Assembly (NCBI GenBank): GCA_007844125.1
Contig: CM017564.1
Coordinates: 18,859,639-18,923,638, forward strand
Length of the DNA stretch: 64,000 nt
DNA from: Sinonovacula constricta
Lineage: Eukaryota; Mollusca; Bivalvia; Cardiida; Solecurtidae
Reading direction: 5' to 3'
Shown: piece after piece, positions 11,291 to 22,510 of the stretch
Layout: every line of letters starts with the position of its first letter
Position numbering within the stretch: position 1 is the first letter of the stretch
Notes under the pieces: model-generated
Seen by the model: only the letters and a program-made list of their open reading frames with translations
Told to the model about the DNA's origin: nothing
The model's database searches: none
Made by a program: the position numbers and the translations under genes

Positions 11291-12449
11291 GTATACGAGA
11301 CATGTAGTTGGAACATCAGTATACAGACCAATTGTCTGGCACCTCATTGTGTTCGCTTTTGGTCAACTATGCAAACAAGAGCCCAATTACCAATGTGAAT
11401 TCAGCGAGGTTGCAAATGTTAACATTGGGAATTATTCAAAACAAACACAATGTTTTTTTCACATATAATGTAATTTTTATTAGTAAATAAAGTTGTTCAC
11501 TTATCAAAATCATATATGCACATGTATAAAGAAAATTAAAATAACTTCCATGTATTAAGGATATAGTCAATTATTGAAGTGTCATTCAGCAAACTTTGTT
11601 ATGATCTTTGTTATGTTGAGAACTTATGATAACTTTATTGCAGATTGGTCGATTATGATAGTCCTTTTATTTGTCCATCGTATTTGAGCCGTTTTATGAA
11701 AAAGAGCCCTTATAGTAAATTCAATAACAGAGAGAAAATAGATTTTGAAAATATCAAAATTTTGACATTTTATTCACTGTCCGTCATTCATAAAAATCCT
11801 ATGTGAAATAATTCTACATTGTCAGCTTGTTTAGATTATACATTCTAATTACTATTTAGTTCATCCTTGTTGCCATGGTTACCATGGATGTGGACTAAGT
11901 ATCAACTGCACTTAACTATATTATACATGATTACACAAGTATTATTTTGAACAAAGAAAAGGATACCATAGACCCTTTACTTTATTCTATGTGTAATGGT
12001 ACAGTTGGCTGCAATAATAATAATAATAAAGACCAGTATTATCACTAAGACCATGTTTCACATAGTTAGTTAGAAATTATAACGTTAGTTTGAAATTATA
12101 GACTAAGTGACGTTGTAATGTCAAAATGTTATGATCATTTCGGTTTGAAACCTGTGTTATTAAAGGTTTAATATCATTAATATTTCTCGATATATTTGTT
12201 TGAAATTTTAAAATAGATGAAATTACCAATATTAACAGTTAAATACAAAACGATAAAATATGACATAAGGTCCCTTTTTACATAACATGGCTATTTAAGG
12301 AAGAGGATAATATAAAAGCATAAAATACCATTTACTTTTCTGTTTCCAGACATATAGTTGATCAAATAGTCACATCTAATCATATCTATCATTTTCATCA
12401 TCCTTCATTAAAACGGGACACATTCATAAAACACATTAACAAATCAATA
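11291..12449. other. No gene seen; AT-rich
   Basis: AT-rich DNA without a supported gene. Contains a short (AAT)n run near 12016. Confidence 0.6.
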
Positions 12450-13620
12450 TTTGATATTCAAAACATCAATGACAGCGAATATACAAAACATCAATGATAA
12501 CTGATAATTATACATAACATCAAATATACCTGATATACAAAACATGAAATATACCGGATATACAAGATATCAATGATACCTGATATACACAACATCAATG
12601 ATACTGGATATACAAAACATCAATGATACCTGATATACAAAACATCAATGATACCGGATATACAAGATATCAAATATACCAGATATACAAAACATCAATG
12701 ATACCGGATATACAAGACATCAATGATACCTGATATATAAGACATCAATGATACCTGATATACAAAACATCAATGATACCTGATATACAAGACATCAATG
12801 ATACCTGATATACAAGACATCAATGATACCTGATATACAAAACATCAATGATACCTGATATACAAGACATCAATGATACCTGATATACAAGACATCAATG
12901 ATACCTGATATATAAGACATCAATGATACCTGATATACAAAACATCAATGATACCTGATATACAAAACATCAATGATACCTGATATACAAGATATCAATT
13001 ATACCAGATATACAAAACATCAATGATACTGGATATACAAGACATCAATGATACCTGATATATAAGACATCAATGATACCTGATATACAAAACATCAATG
13101 ATACCTGATATACAAGACATCAATGATACCTGATATACAAAACATCAATGATACCGGATATACAAGACATCAATGATACCTGATATACAAAACATCAATG
13201 ATACCTGATATACAAGACATCAATGATACCTGATATACAAAACATCAATGATACCTGATATACAAGACATTAATGATACCTGATATACAAAACATCAATG
13301 ATACCAGATATGCAAGACATCAATGATACCAGATATACAAGATATCAATGATACTGGATATACAAATCATCAATGATACCTGATATACAATATATCAATG
13401 ATACCAGATATACAAGACATCAATGATACCGGATATACAAGACATCAATGATACCGGATATACAAATCATCAATGATACCTGATATACAAGACATCAATG
13501 ATACCGGATATACAAAACATCAATGATACCTGATATACAAGACATCAATGATACCAGATATACAAAACATCAATGATACCCGATATTGAAATCATCAATG
13601 ATAGTGGATATACAAAACAC
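12450..13620. repeat. 25-bp satellite, ~46 units
   Basis: Head-to-tail 25-bp units of the form GACATCAATGATACCTGATATACAA. The main variation is GACATC or AACATC and CCTG, CCGG or CCAG. Because 25 is not a multiple of three no frame stays open. The left edge is degenerate and merges into unique AT-rich DNA. Confidence 0.95.
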
Positions 13621-14010
13621 AGAGTTTTATTAAAATCTGTTACTGCCTAATGAAGTTATTGTGGGAAAACATATTTCCTTTTTTAGTTAAGTGACATTGG
13701 CCCCATCCCCTTAAAATCAATCCCAGGTCTTCATGTAAGCTACCTGCATACAAAGTTTCAAATATCCATCACTCTTTATGCTTATAATATTGCCAGGAAA
13801 CCATTTTTCTATTTTTGTTACAGTGACCCTGACATTGTCCTCCCACTCCCAGGCTAGGTCTTCACATAGCTACCTTCAAACCAAGTTTCATCAATATCAA
13901 TCACTGCTTACTGAAGTTATTGTCCGTAAATGAATTCTCCCCAGACGGACGGACAAACCCATACGAGAATCATCATACGTGTACGTCCCGAAGTAAACTT
14001 CGGGCATTTA
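13621..14010. repeat. Interspersed-repeat fragment ending in a hairpin
   Basis: Two related paragraphs of sequence (TTTCAAATATCCATCACT.. and TTTCATCAATATCAATCACT.., each followed by a GAAGTTATTG-like block) end in GACGGACGGAC and then a perfect hairpin CCCGAAG-TAAA-CTTCGGG at 13987-14004. This design is typical of short non-autonomous repeats in mollusc genomes (my recollection). No coding capacity. Confidence 0.5.
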
Positions 14011-14784
14011 AAAACCTAAGTCAAACTAGACTTATCACAAAACGTGATCAATATCCCATGTTGGACAAAATCCAGATCGGTCAAGAACCTGGGTCATATG
14101 TGGGACACATCACCTACAAGTGGGTAGAAAACATGTTTTTTACACAATTTTATCAAAAACAATCTAAGCATATACAAATGATTCAGCAGAAATTAAATAT
14201 GTTATAATCACATGTGTTACACTTAAGCAACCAGTCTAAATGCACAAAATATCACCCAAACGAGTAGTGTATTCATCTCATTAAAATTTGCCCAGGAATA
14301 ACTGATCGATGTATTATAATTACATGCAAGTGTTGGACTATTAATAATTGAGGAAGTGACATGGGTATTGTGTGTGTTACATCACTGCCTATAATGGCCA
14401 TGTGTTGGGAGATGTATAATGTACCAAGTTTCATTTAATGATATCCTAGCAAATTATAATTGATGGGAAAGGTATTTTAACTTGGAAATAACCAAGGTCA
14501 TGTATGTGAAACATTGCTTTCATGTGGTGAAGTTTTATTAAATTTTCTACTAACTTTGCCAAAATATGTTAATGCATGGTATACATGTTATTATAAAATG
14601 GAAACACATTTCACCTTTGAGGTAACAACCTTTATGCAAGTCCAGTGCACAAAACATTACTTCATGTAGCTTCCAAGCATGTCTACCAAATTTGTTAAAA
14701 TCTGTTGAGGCATAATAATTTTTACTGAGCAGGACAAACTGAAAAACCAAGTACACAAGTGACTCTTTTATACTAACTTTGGTC
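14011..14784. other. No gene seen; 3' flank of the minus-strand gene
   Basis: AT-rich sequence downstream of the stop at 14785. A frame at 13920-14207 has no domain or splice support. It contains a further degenerate relative of the repeat to its left (ACCAAGTTTCATTTAATG near 14423). Confidence 0.5.
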
Positions 14785-17700
14785 TTACAGATCAGAACTA
14801 ATGTTGACTTTGATATTGTCTAGCCATTCTTTAAATTCTTCCACTGCAGCCGCTGGATGTAAACAGACTACATTTTCTGAGACATGCATCAATTCAGTGT
14901 TTTGTGATATGTTGTTTAAAAAGTATCTTAAGGCTGCATTGTCAGTCAAAAGATAGTCAATATTTACTTTTTCTTTAAATGTTTCAAATAAACACATATC
15001 ATGTTCAGCTAATAATACAAATTTTCCCCATCCTGAATCTTTAATTGTATACAGAATTTTCTTTTGTTTTTGAACATCATAAAAAAACTGAACCACAGGA
15101 TTGTTAAAATACACAGGTGTCATGTTTGAAACTTCCTCTAGATCACCACAGTTGTCTGCATCCATTGGATCTGCGCTTTCCTCTTTCATCTGAATTCTGA
15201 CCTCTTCACACACTTCAGAGAGGGTAGGACAGCTATTTTGATGTTTTTCCCTTCTCTTCAACTGCAATTATTGCATTTATAATGATAACACGAGGTCACC
15301 GAGTGTCCTATATCGCTCACTTGAGACTTTGGCAACTACATATCAAATACAAAAGCTATGTAATTAAATTTGGTGACAAACATTTGACCCCAGGGAGGGG
15401 CCAATTTTGACCCCATGGTCATAATTGGAACAATCTCGGTAGAGAATCACTAGCGCATGCAACAGACCTAAGATCAAAGCTCTAGGCCTTGTTGTTTAAA
15501 TCAGACAAGAAGATTTAAGTTTTTATTTTGAACACCTACTTTTAGCCCCTATGACCTTATTATGCACAGACTGGAACTGTTTGAACAACTTTTCAAGATG
15601 GTCAACCACAGAACATTTCTGTGATGATTGGTTAAAATCCGTCAGGTTGTTTAAGAGATTATGTCGATTGAAGAAATTATTGTCATTAAACACACAAACG
15701 GATGATGGACATTGGCCCATAGATCCTCCGGAGCATGTGCTCAGACAACCTAAAATATTTGTAATTTTGAAAGTGGATATTAATATTCAAATATAACAAC
15801 ACACATTTTCCTTTATAAGATTAAGTTCGGTGCTTGTTATAATTCATGAAAGCGTAACACATAACAGCCTTTTGAATTATAACTATTCACTCAACCATTT
15901 AATTTTAGTACAATATATGACTCGTGTTAAAATAGAATTTTCTAAGTAATTATGTTTGTTAATCATTCAGCAAAATCTTTAAACAGAATAAATCCCAATG
16001 TTGATGTAACTAGTTTTATCTAAGGGTTGAGAATACTGGATACCTGACAATCTGGACAGATATACAGATCGGGCTCATCCTTCTCCTCAAGTCCCATACA
16101 CTCCGGGTGATACCACTGTTTGCAGCCATCACATCTCCAGTACAGTCTGTCAAAATTACATCATTGAATGTCAACACATTGTTATTTATGTCAATGACAA
16201 AGTGAATATTAAAATATTTATTTGTAAAATATACATTATGTACAGAAAACTTTTAATCACCTGTATTAAGGTAACCTTTGGTTTTATGATTATGTATGAC
16301 AAATCACCTATTCACATTTTATTTAGGGTCAAAGAATGCAACAATAAGCCTACATAAATAGTCAATGACTGTGTGACCAAGACATTTGAACTATGGACCA
16401 AGATACATTCATGCAGTCTTTTCTTTTATTATTTTCAATGAATATTGCGTTATTTTATATTTTCACATCATTTTATGACTGTAAATTTATATGGCAACCT
16501 TTTGTACATAATAAATGCCCACAAGTTATTGAGCATAAGTGATATTGAAATACAGAATTTCTGTAATATTAACACATGTAATGATCAGATCAAATGCACT
16601 ACCTACCGCCCATCATTTTCTTGTTGGCACACACAATACTTTATCTTTTTCAAGGTCTTCTTTGGAAATGTATACATAAACAATGACGACTTCCTCTGTA
16701 AAAGGAATTATTTAAAATTCAAAATTAGAAAGCAAGAAGACCATGAGGATCCTGGGTCACTTAATTGAGGCTTAGCAAACATTTTATTCACGAATATTTA
16801 CCTAGTAGATGATGCTTAATTGCAAATATGAAAGCCCTAGGCCTTTCGGTTCCAGACTAGCTATTTTAGTATAAGGCTATGTTTCACACTACTTTTTTTA
16901 TTTCAAGGGTCCACTTGATGCTTGATCTTTAATAGCATGGATCCAATGTGACCTGTTTAAGGTCTAAGCCCTGAAGTGCAAATAAAAAGAAACCATATAC
17001 ATGTTTCAACAGATCATGGACTGATAAAGACTGATTTTGATAAGTTATGTTCTTCTGTCTCCTAACAAAGGTAATTACGTTTTCTTGCTGTAATTAGTTA
17101 TTGTGCATCCACACAGAGCTGTGTTTTATGCGTATTTGGACATATTGGGACGCAGAATCCTGTATCCAGTAAATCCCTGATAAGGTAATTATTCTTGTTA
17201 AGTGTTACAAAAATCTACATATATCTCTTATTGGTTTAAAATAAGTCATTGGAAGATTTACTCAAGACAGGTAACCTGCTGAAACAATGGGTGTGGCCAA
17301 TTTTGACTCTACAACATATGTCGATCTTGAACAATTTGTGCTTAGGTGAGCAAAAAAGAAAAAAAGTATAAACATGCAGTATTTATCATCTGTATGTACA
17401 AATTACTATACTCAAGGTTTTTCCTAGTTTAAAGAAAGTAGTAATAAAAGACAATAAACAGATAAATAAATAAAGGAACAAGATCTGTCACTGAGGGTGA
17501 TGTATACCCCCAGAGTTATTTTGGACAATAAAAACTGGAGGCAAATACCAAATATTTACTTAACCTGTAAATATACCTTATGTTCAGCAATACAAAACTA
17601 CTGGTAGATTAGAAGTGCCTATCAAAATACATACCTGGTCCTTTCGTTTCCTTTTGCGGCATTGTTCTTTATAGTGTTCAGTCTCCTACAGCAGAAATTA

Positions 17701-20700
17701 TACATAAATGTGTACTTACAGGTGCTGTATTTATTAACTGTTACTTTGGGCTATGTGAATGTTTAAAAAGCATGTTGTGAATCTGGTAGAACAAAACTTG
17801 CATCTCTCCGACTAAAAGCATAAACAGTATAAATACTTAAGCCCAAAACAAATGCTACATGAAGAACATTTGACCGGGTAAAGATTTTATCTTTTCCTAT
17901 CATCAGTGCTATAAAAGCTGCAGTCACAAGAATTTTGAATGGACAAACTTTCCAACATTACATATTGCGAGTTAAAATTTTTGTGCATATTGCGAGTTTA
18001 AATTTTTGCATGTATGGGCCCATATTACATTTTAATTTAATCTGAAAACATTCTGATTCTGAAAACTTTACATAGCTATATTTTTGTATTAAGGTAAAGA
18101 ACTCTGTGTATGTTTTAACTGTTGAATCATCAAGACGGCTGTACTGTTTGTTTAGCAGTTCTTTCTAACAATATAACATAGTCAGTTAAGAAAATTATGA
18201 AATATAAAGGAAATATGAAGATAAGGACAAGCTTTGGTATACATTTAATAAGAATTACCAGCACTAACTGAACAAAACTAATAGGAGAGTCGACAGCACA
18301 TCGATCAAGAACCATGCAATTTTGGAAAAGTAAATTAATTATATGTACAACATTTTTCCTTGTAAAAGGTAAATGCCATGTTCACCTACCTTAGGTTCTC
18401 TTGTCCGTTTGGCATTGCAGTTTCGTTCCTATAAGTGAAAGATATATAATGAATTTTAATTGCCTAGTTCAACTAGAATGGTATAAATATAATTAATTAA
18501 CATGACCAGAATGAAGTGATGCACAATACTTTTACAAGTACCGTTGCTTTATAAAGAACGAAATGTAATTTTTCACTGACACTAACCCATCCCATAGGAA
18601 ATTTATTGCTAAAATATATACATGCATTCATTAGGCTTTTAAATTCAGTGACAGTGATTGTTTTTTTAGTAAACATGGACAACTCAATATTTTATATAAA
18701 TCAGTAATTTTATTTAATTAAAATTATTTTAGCTTAAACATTCTATGAAAGGTAGTCTACTATTAGAACATGCTGTCAGGATAATATCAATCATTCATTA
18801 TAACAACAAAGTTCAAGTATATCCATCTTGAGATACCTAAGAAATTCACTTGGGTAAATTCAGACTATAACATACACTAACCTTGCATAATAATACATGA
18901 ACTTACTTTACTCTTGCTTTTCCCATCCACTAAAACCACATCATCATCAAAATGACCTTTCAATTTTTCTAAAATCTGAAATAATTACAGAAAAAAGGAC
19001 CCTAAGTCTTGATACACTCTCAATACGTGCTAACCTCTTATCTCTGGGGCAGAATTTCAAAAATCTAAATTGGGTTGGTGGATTTTGATAATAGAGGCAT
19101 AATTTGAATGATCTTGGTAGAGAACTGCAATGTTAGCTGCCAAATATCAAAGATTTGGGCTTTATGGTTTCTAACAAGAAGATTGAAGTATTTCCCAATA
19201 TAGCTTGGGTTTTATGTTTTCCAATAAGATTTTTGAAGTAGTTTTCAACATAGCTATCTGTGAAATATATGATCACTGGGGTGTGGTCAAATTTGACACC
19301 AGTGCAATACAGTTTCAGAGAATATTTTTTGTTTTGAAAATCTACTTTTGGCTCTTGTGACCTAATTATGTAATGGACCGGAACCATTTGAACAAATAAG
19401 AGAGAGGGTCACCCAAGGGTAATTCCTGTAAAGTTTGGTCAAAATCCCTTAGGTCATTCAGGAGATGTCATTTAAAGAAATTATTGATGATGGACCAACG
19501 GACACCAGCTCATCACAATAGCTCACCATGAGCACAAACTGCTCAGGTGAGCTAATAATAACCAAATTCCTGCCTGTAGCATTCCTTGTAGTACAAATTT
19601 TTCTTTCATGTTTATAGGTGAAATACAGCAATTTGAAAAGATTCAGTGAATTGATCAATTTTTTATCTTCGGCTCAACATATTGTCTATAGTTGGTGGCA
19701 ACTTTGCTGTGCAGAGTACTGATGATTACAGATTGGCATTACAATTTTAAACAAAACCGAAACATGAATGTTGAACATTCAGAGTGATTGCATATAAAAA
19801 AGGCTAACCTCTTCTTTCTGTGTAAACTGCACTGAGTTCTTCATAACTTCGGGATGTTTTAAAATCCTCTGAGCTGGCTGCAATGAAAATCAGATGAGAA
19901 ATTAGTTCCACAGATCAAAATGAATTGGTAAAATGTCACAATTCTGAGAAGGATCTTAAACATACCAGCTCAACTCAACAAATTCCAAGGCTCAACTTCT
20001 GCAATACCAAACAGAATCTCCTAAGATTTTGTCATGATCAAGAATGTTTTACTGACTGTAATGAATTGCAAGTATTCTTTATTAGCCTGTATATAATTGA
20101 TTATAAGGGTAAATTGAAACATCACAATTCTTTTAAGTACTTCATTTTTTTTACACAATTTTTGGTAAAATTTTGCAAGACAAATTTTCATGCAGACAAA
20201 AGCCATGCAATATGTTTAAAAAATTTTCCCAGAATTGTATACGACAAAGTCTGCAGGAAAAGTGGTTACTGTCTTCCATTTCCCTGAGGTCTTCTCCTAT
20301 GCAGTACTCCTTGAAGTGGAAGTAGCGCAAACATTTGCCACAGCATATCTGAAATGAAGTAAACACCATAGTTACCTGTTTTAATTGATAACCCTAAACA
20401 CAGAAATGTTTGTTTGCTTAGTTTTACATCACACCGACAGTTTTTCAGTCATGTGACTATGTCTGCTCAAGACAAACATACATGTAGTGCTTCCATCAAT
20501 GCAGTACCACGCCATATACATATAACATGATACCTGCCTACCAGTTCTGGATCTGTCCTTTATACTTGGCGCCTTGCAAGGACAGTGTTCTCCCCAGGCC
20601 ATTTCATATTTATACTTTAAGTTCTGTGCACTCGGCTTTGAAATATGAAGTATATTGGTGTTCTCACAAGTTGAATTTTGTAATGTTAGTTAAGTCTGTA

Positions 20701-22328
20701 GGAAAAATACAATGTACTTGTACAATTGTGTGAATTAAACTGAAATCAATCAGTTTATTTAAGAGCACATACTGTGTTTATCCATTATCATTTTGGACCA
20801 TCACAATGCGTAGAGCCAGTACCAGCTATAATTTCAGAGCACCCGGCTATCACAAAAGCCAGGGGAGAATATTGAAGGAGTTTCCAGCACCATTTTTTAA
20901 CATTGGTAACCCAGAAATGCCTTACTTAAACTACTGCAATGTGACACTATGATCAGTCTTAAAACAAAGCCAAATGAATTTAACACAATGCAATGAACAC
21001 CCCTAAATTAAAAAGCACTGAACACTTAATACACTAGTTACTATAAGAATAACGCTACAATAACTTCCTTCACTTGTTCATCTCTTTTCTGGAGAATAAC
21101 AAAAACTTATGTTTTTTCTGCAATAAGTATCTAACAAAATATATCTTAAAATACATCCTATTGAGAGTAAAAGTATTACCTTTTCATCATCCGGCTTCAA
21201 ATCAAATCCACACTTTGGACAACAATTGGTAAGGAACTCTGAAATGTAAACAAGAGGACCCTGAGAGTCCTTGATACAAAACCCTTCCGAACGATCATCA
21301 ACAATACTTGGTAAAGTCACGTGATTTTGTTATATCTGTTAAGAAGAATGATGTCAACAAGAAGGCATGTTTGAAAATGCTGTGATTGAGCATGCATGAC
21401 TCGTTCGAAGGATTTCACTGATCGTTCGAAAAACCCCGCTAGATTTGAACGGGATTAAAATGCTGCCAGCATTTTATTCGAACTGTAAAAATCCAATTTA
21501 ATCGGTCTTACTATGCATATTTCAACAAAACAATGAATGTAGAAAATTCAGGAAAATGTCCAATGAAATCAAATTCATATAAAAATTGCCAGATAAAGGG
21601 ACACATATAAATATTTAAAAGATATAGGTCATGCATCTTTAAGCATTAATCTTTATGATGTATTCAATCAGAATGTCTTGATGAAACTAAAATAAATTAT
21701 TATGTGTGCAATTCAGTTACCTTCAAAAAGCATGATTTCTGTTGCAATTCTTCTTCTCTTTTCCTTTAATTCAAACTGGCTGACTGTAACCATTGAAGCC
21801 ATCTGAAGGTGTTTTTCTGCAAACTGTAAAATGCAATAAAAATATAGGGATTCTGGCAGGGACCGGGCATTGTATATCGTTATATGTGGTATATTGTTAT
21901 ATCCGATATCGTTACAAGTGGAGTTTACTGTACTTCTAAACTAAGTTCAATTAATGAATTATAACATACCAAATGAACCACATTTCAATAATTTCTTGGG
22001 TCTTCTTCCAGTGAAAGAATGCTTTAAGCCCATACATCAATGGCAAAGCATTATTTTAAGAATTGTCGAAATTCATTACTTATTAAAAGGTTGCCCAAGA
22101 GTATCAGCAAAGGTCAAAGTATAGAAGCATCATGTGTAAGCATAGGTTATACATGTAAATTAAGAATACAACAACTTACAATGATGCAGTAAACACCACA
22201 GTTGCAGCTATCCTCCTGGCGGGCATGAGGCTGGGTAGTAATAGTCCATTCAGTTGACACAGAGTCTTCACGGGAATTGTTGTAAGCAGTAAGGAATTTT
22301 CATCGTCGGATACCCACGTCGTATCCAT
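14785..22328 (-). CDS. Ulp1-like protease C-terminus with two PHD-type fingers, 11 exons
   Basis: Eleven exons can be joined on the minus strand with consensus splice sites and matching phase: 22180-22328, 21721-21823, 21180-21238, 20243-20348, 19809-19873, 18907-18975, 18390-18428, 17635-17685, 16607-16695, 16044-16146 and 14785-15261. The product starts with the end of a C48 (Ulp1/SUMO-type) cysteine protease, PHARQEDSCNCGVYCI, the box with the catalytic Cys. A first C4HC3-like finger follows (CPKCGFDL...ICCGKC..YFHFKEYC...CRLC), then a Lys/Arg-rich linker (AKRTREPK, CRKRKRKDQ), a canonical PHD finger (YCVCQQENDGRLYWRCDGC, WYHPEC, ICPDC) and a 158-residue C-terminal domain I do not recognise. 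The Ulp1 catalytic His and Asp are absent. The ATG at 22328 gives only about 11 codons before the frame must change, so the N-terminus is deleted or frameshifted. Divergent partner: the RecQ-like gene at 22511. PHD plus protease suggests chromatin-directed deSUMOylation, by inference. Confidence 0.75.
15305..15750. repeat. ~450-bp non-autonomous interspersed repeat, copy A
   Basis: Starts TATATCGCTCACTTGAGAC and ends with a GAGCATGTGCTC palindrome near 15733. It lies in the last intron of the minus-strand gene. Internal blocks (AACAATCTCGGTAGAGAA, TTAAAATCCGTCAGGTTG, AAGAAATTATTG) are shared with 19030-19560. Opposite ends carry related GCTCAC/GTGAGC ends, so a terminal-inverted-repeat element is likely. 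Confidence 0.65.
16044..16695 (-). other. Exons 9-10: canonical PHD finger
   Basis: Exon 16607-16695 ends KYCVCQQENDGR and exon 16044-16146 continues LYWRCDGCKQWYHPEC with DEPDLYICPDCQ. The split Arg codon (CG|A) proves the junction. Spacing C-x-C...C-x2-C...H-x2-C...C-x2-C fits a PHD finger, with a Trp two residues before the zinc-binding His as in histone-H3K4me readers. Ligand preference is inferred from the family. Confidence 0.85.
19030..19560. repeat. Same interspersed repeat, copy B, with terminal hairpin
   Basis: Shares internal blocks with 15305-15750 (AGAACTGCAATG.., GGTCAAAATCCCTTAGG, AAAGAAATTATTGATGATGG). Its right end is a near-perfect nested hairpin, AGCTCACC-A-TGAGCA-CAAAC-TGCTCA-GGTGAGCT at 19520-19553. 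Located in an intron of the Ulp1/PHD gene. Non-coding. Confidence 0.65.
20243..21238 (-). other. Exons 3-4: first zinc finger
   Basis: Exon 21180-21238 gives TNCCPKCGFDLKPDDEK and exon 20243-20348 gives ICCGKCLRYFHFKEYC and HFSCRLC. Together they form a C4-H-C3 pattern like a divergent PHD finger. The donor TGTC|GTATAC at 20242 and the acceptor GCCAG|CTCAGAGG at 19873 are phase 1 on both sides and rebuild a Pro codon, which supports this model. Confidence 0.7.
22180..22328 (-). other. Exon 1: Ulp1 catalytic-Cys box
   Basis: The 3' part reads EWTITTQPHARQEDSCNCG and then VYCII up to an ATT|GTAAGT donor. The D-S-C-N-C-G-V box matches the catalytic-Cys motif of C48 peptidases, and exon 2 (FAEKHLQ) continues the fold. 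The ATG at 22328 opens another frame (MDTTWVSDDENSLLL). The exon is 149 bases from that ATG, two over a multiple of three, so ATG and catalytic box are not in the same frame as sequenced. Confidence 0.7.
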
Positions 22329-22488
22329 TACTTTAGCACTTCATTCATACGCCGTGGGATTATTGACTGTCTAGGCGTCGTACTCATGAATAATTAATGC
22401 GGCATTTCATTGGTTCCGTGTCCTCTCACCACGGAGCAATCAGCCAATGAAACGTCTCGTTACAAAACGGTTAGGCAGAGTACCGAAA
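22329..22488. promoter_or_regulatory. Bidirectional promoter between Ulp1/PHD and RecQ genes
   Basis: About 160 bp separate the two divergent ATG codons at 22328 (-) and 22489 (+). It contains two opposed CCAAT boxes inside an imperfect palindrome (TTTCATTGGTTCCGTG near 22404 and CACGGAGCAATCAGCCAATG near 22431-22450) and CTCGTTACAAAAC at 22456-22468. The last block recurs, as CTCGTTACGAAAC, at nearly the same distance from the start of the second RecQ-like gene (56127-56139). Confidence 0.6.
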
Positions 22489-22510
22489 ATGGCTGCCTCC
22501 ATTGATAAAC

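Noticed and set aside
12450..13620. CRISPR-like regular direct repeats
   Set aside because: Units are back to back without unique spacers and lie in spliced, animal-type DNA; simple satellite.
13987..14004. Hairpin as an intrinsic transcription terminator
   Set aside because: No T-run and not bacterial DNA; better read as a transposon end.
14550..14756. Possible extra 3' exon of the Ulp1/PHD gene
   Set aside because: The last exon already has a stop at 14785 with good upstream phase; the frame here has no acceptor.
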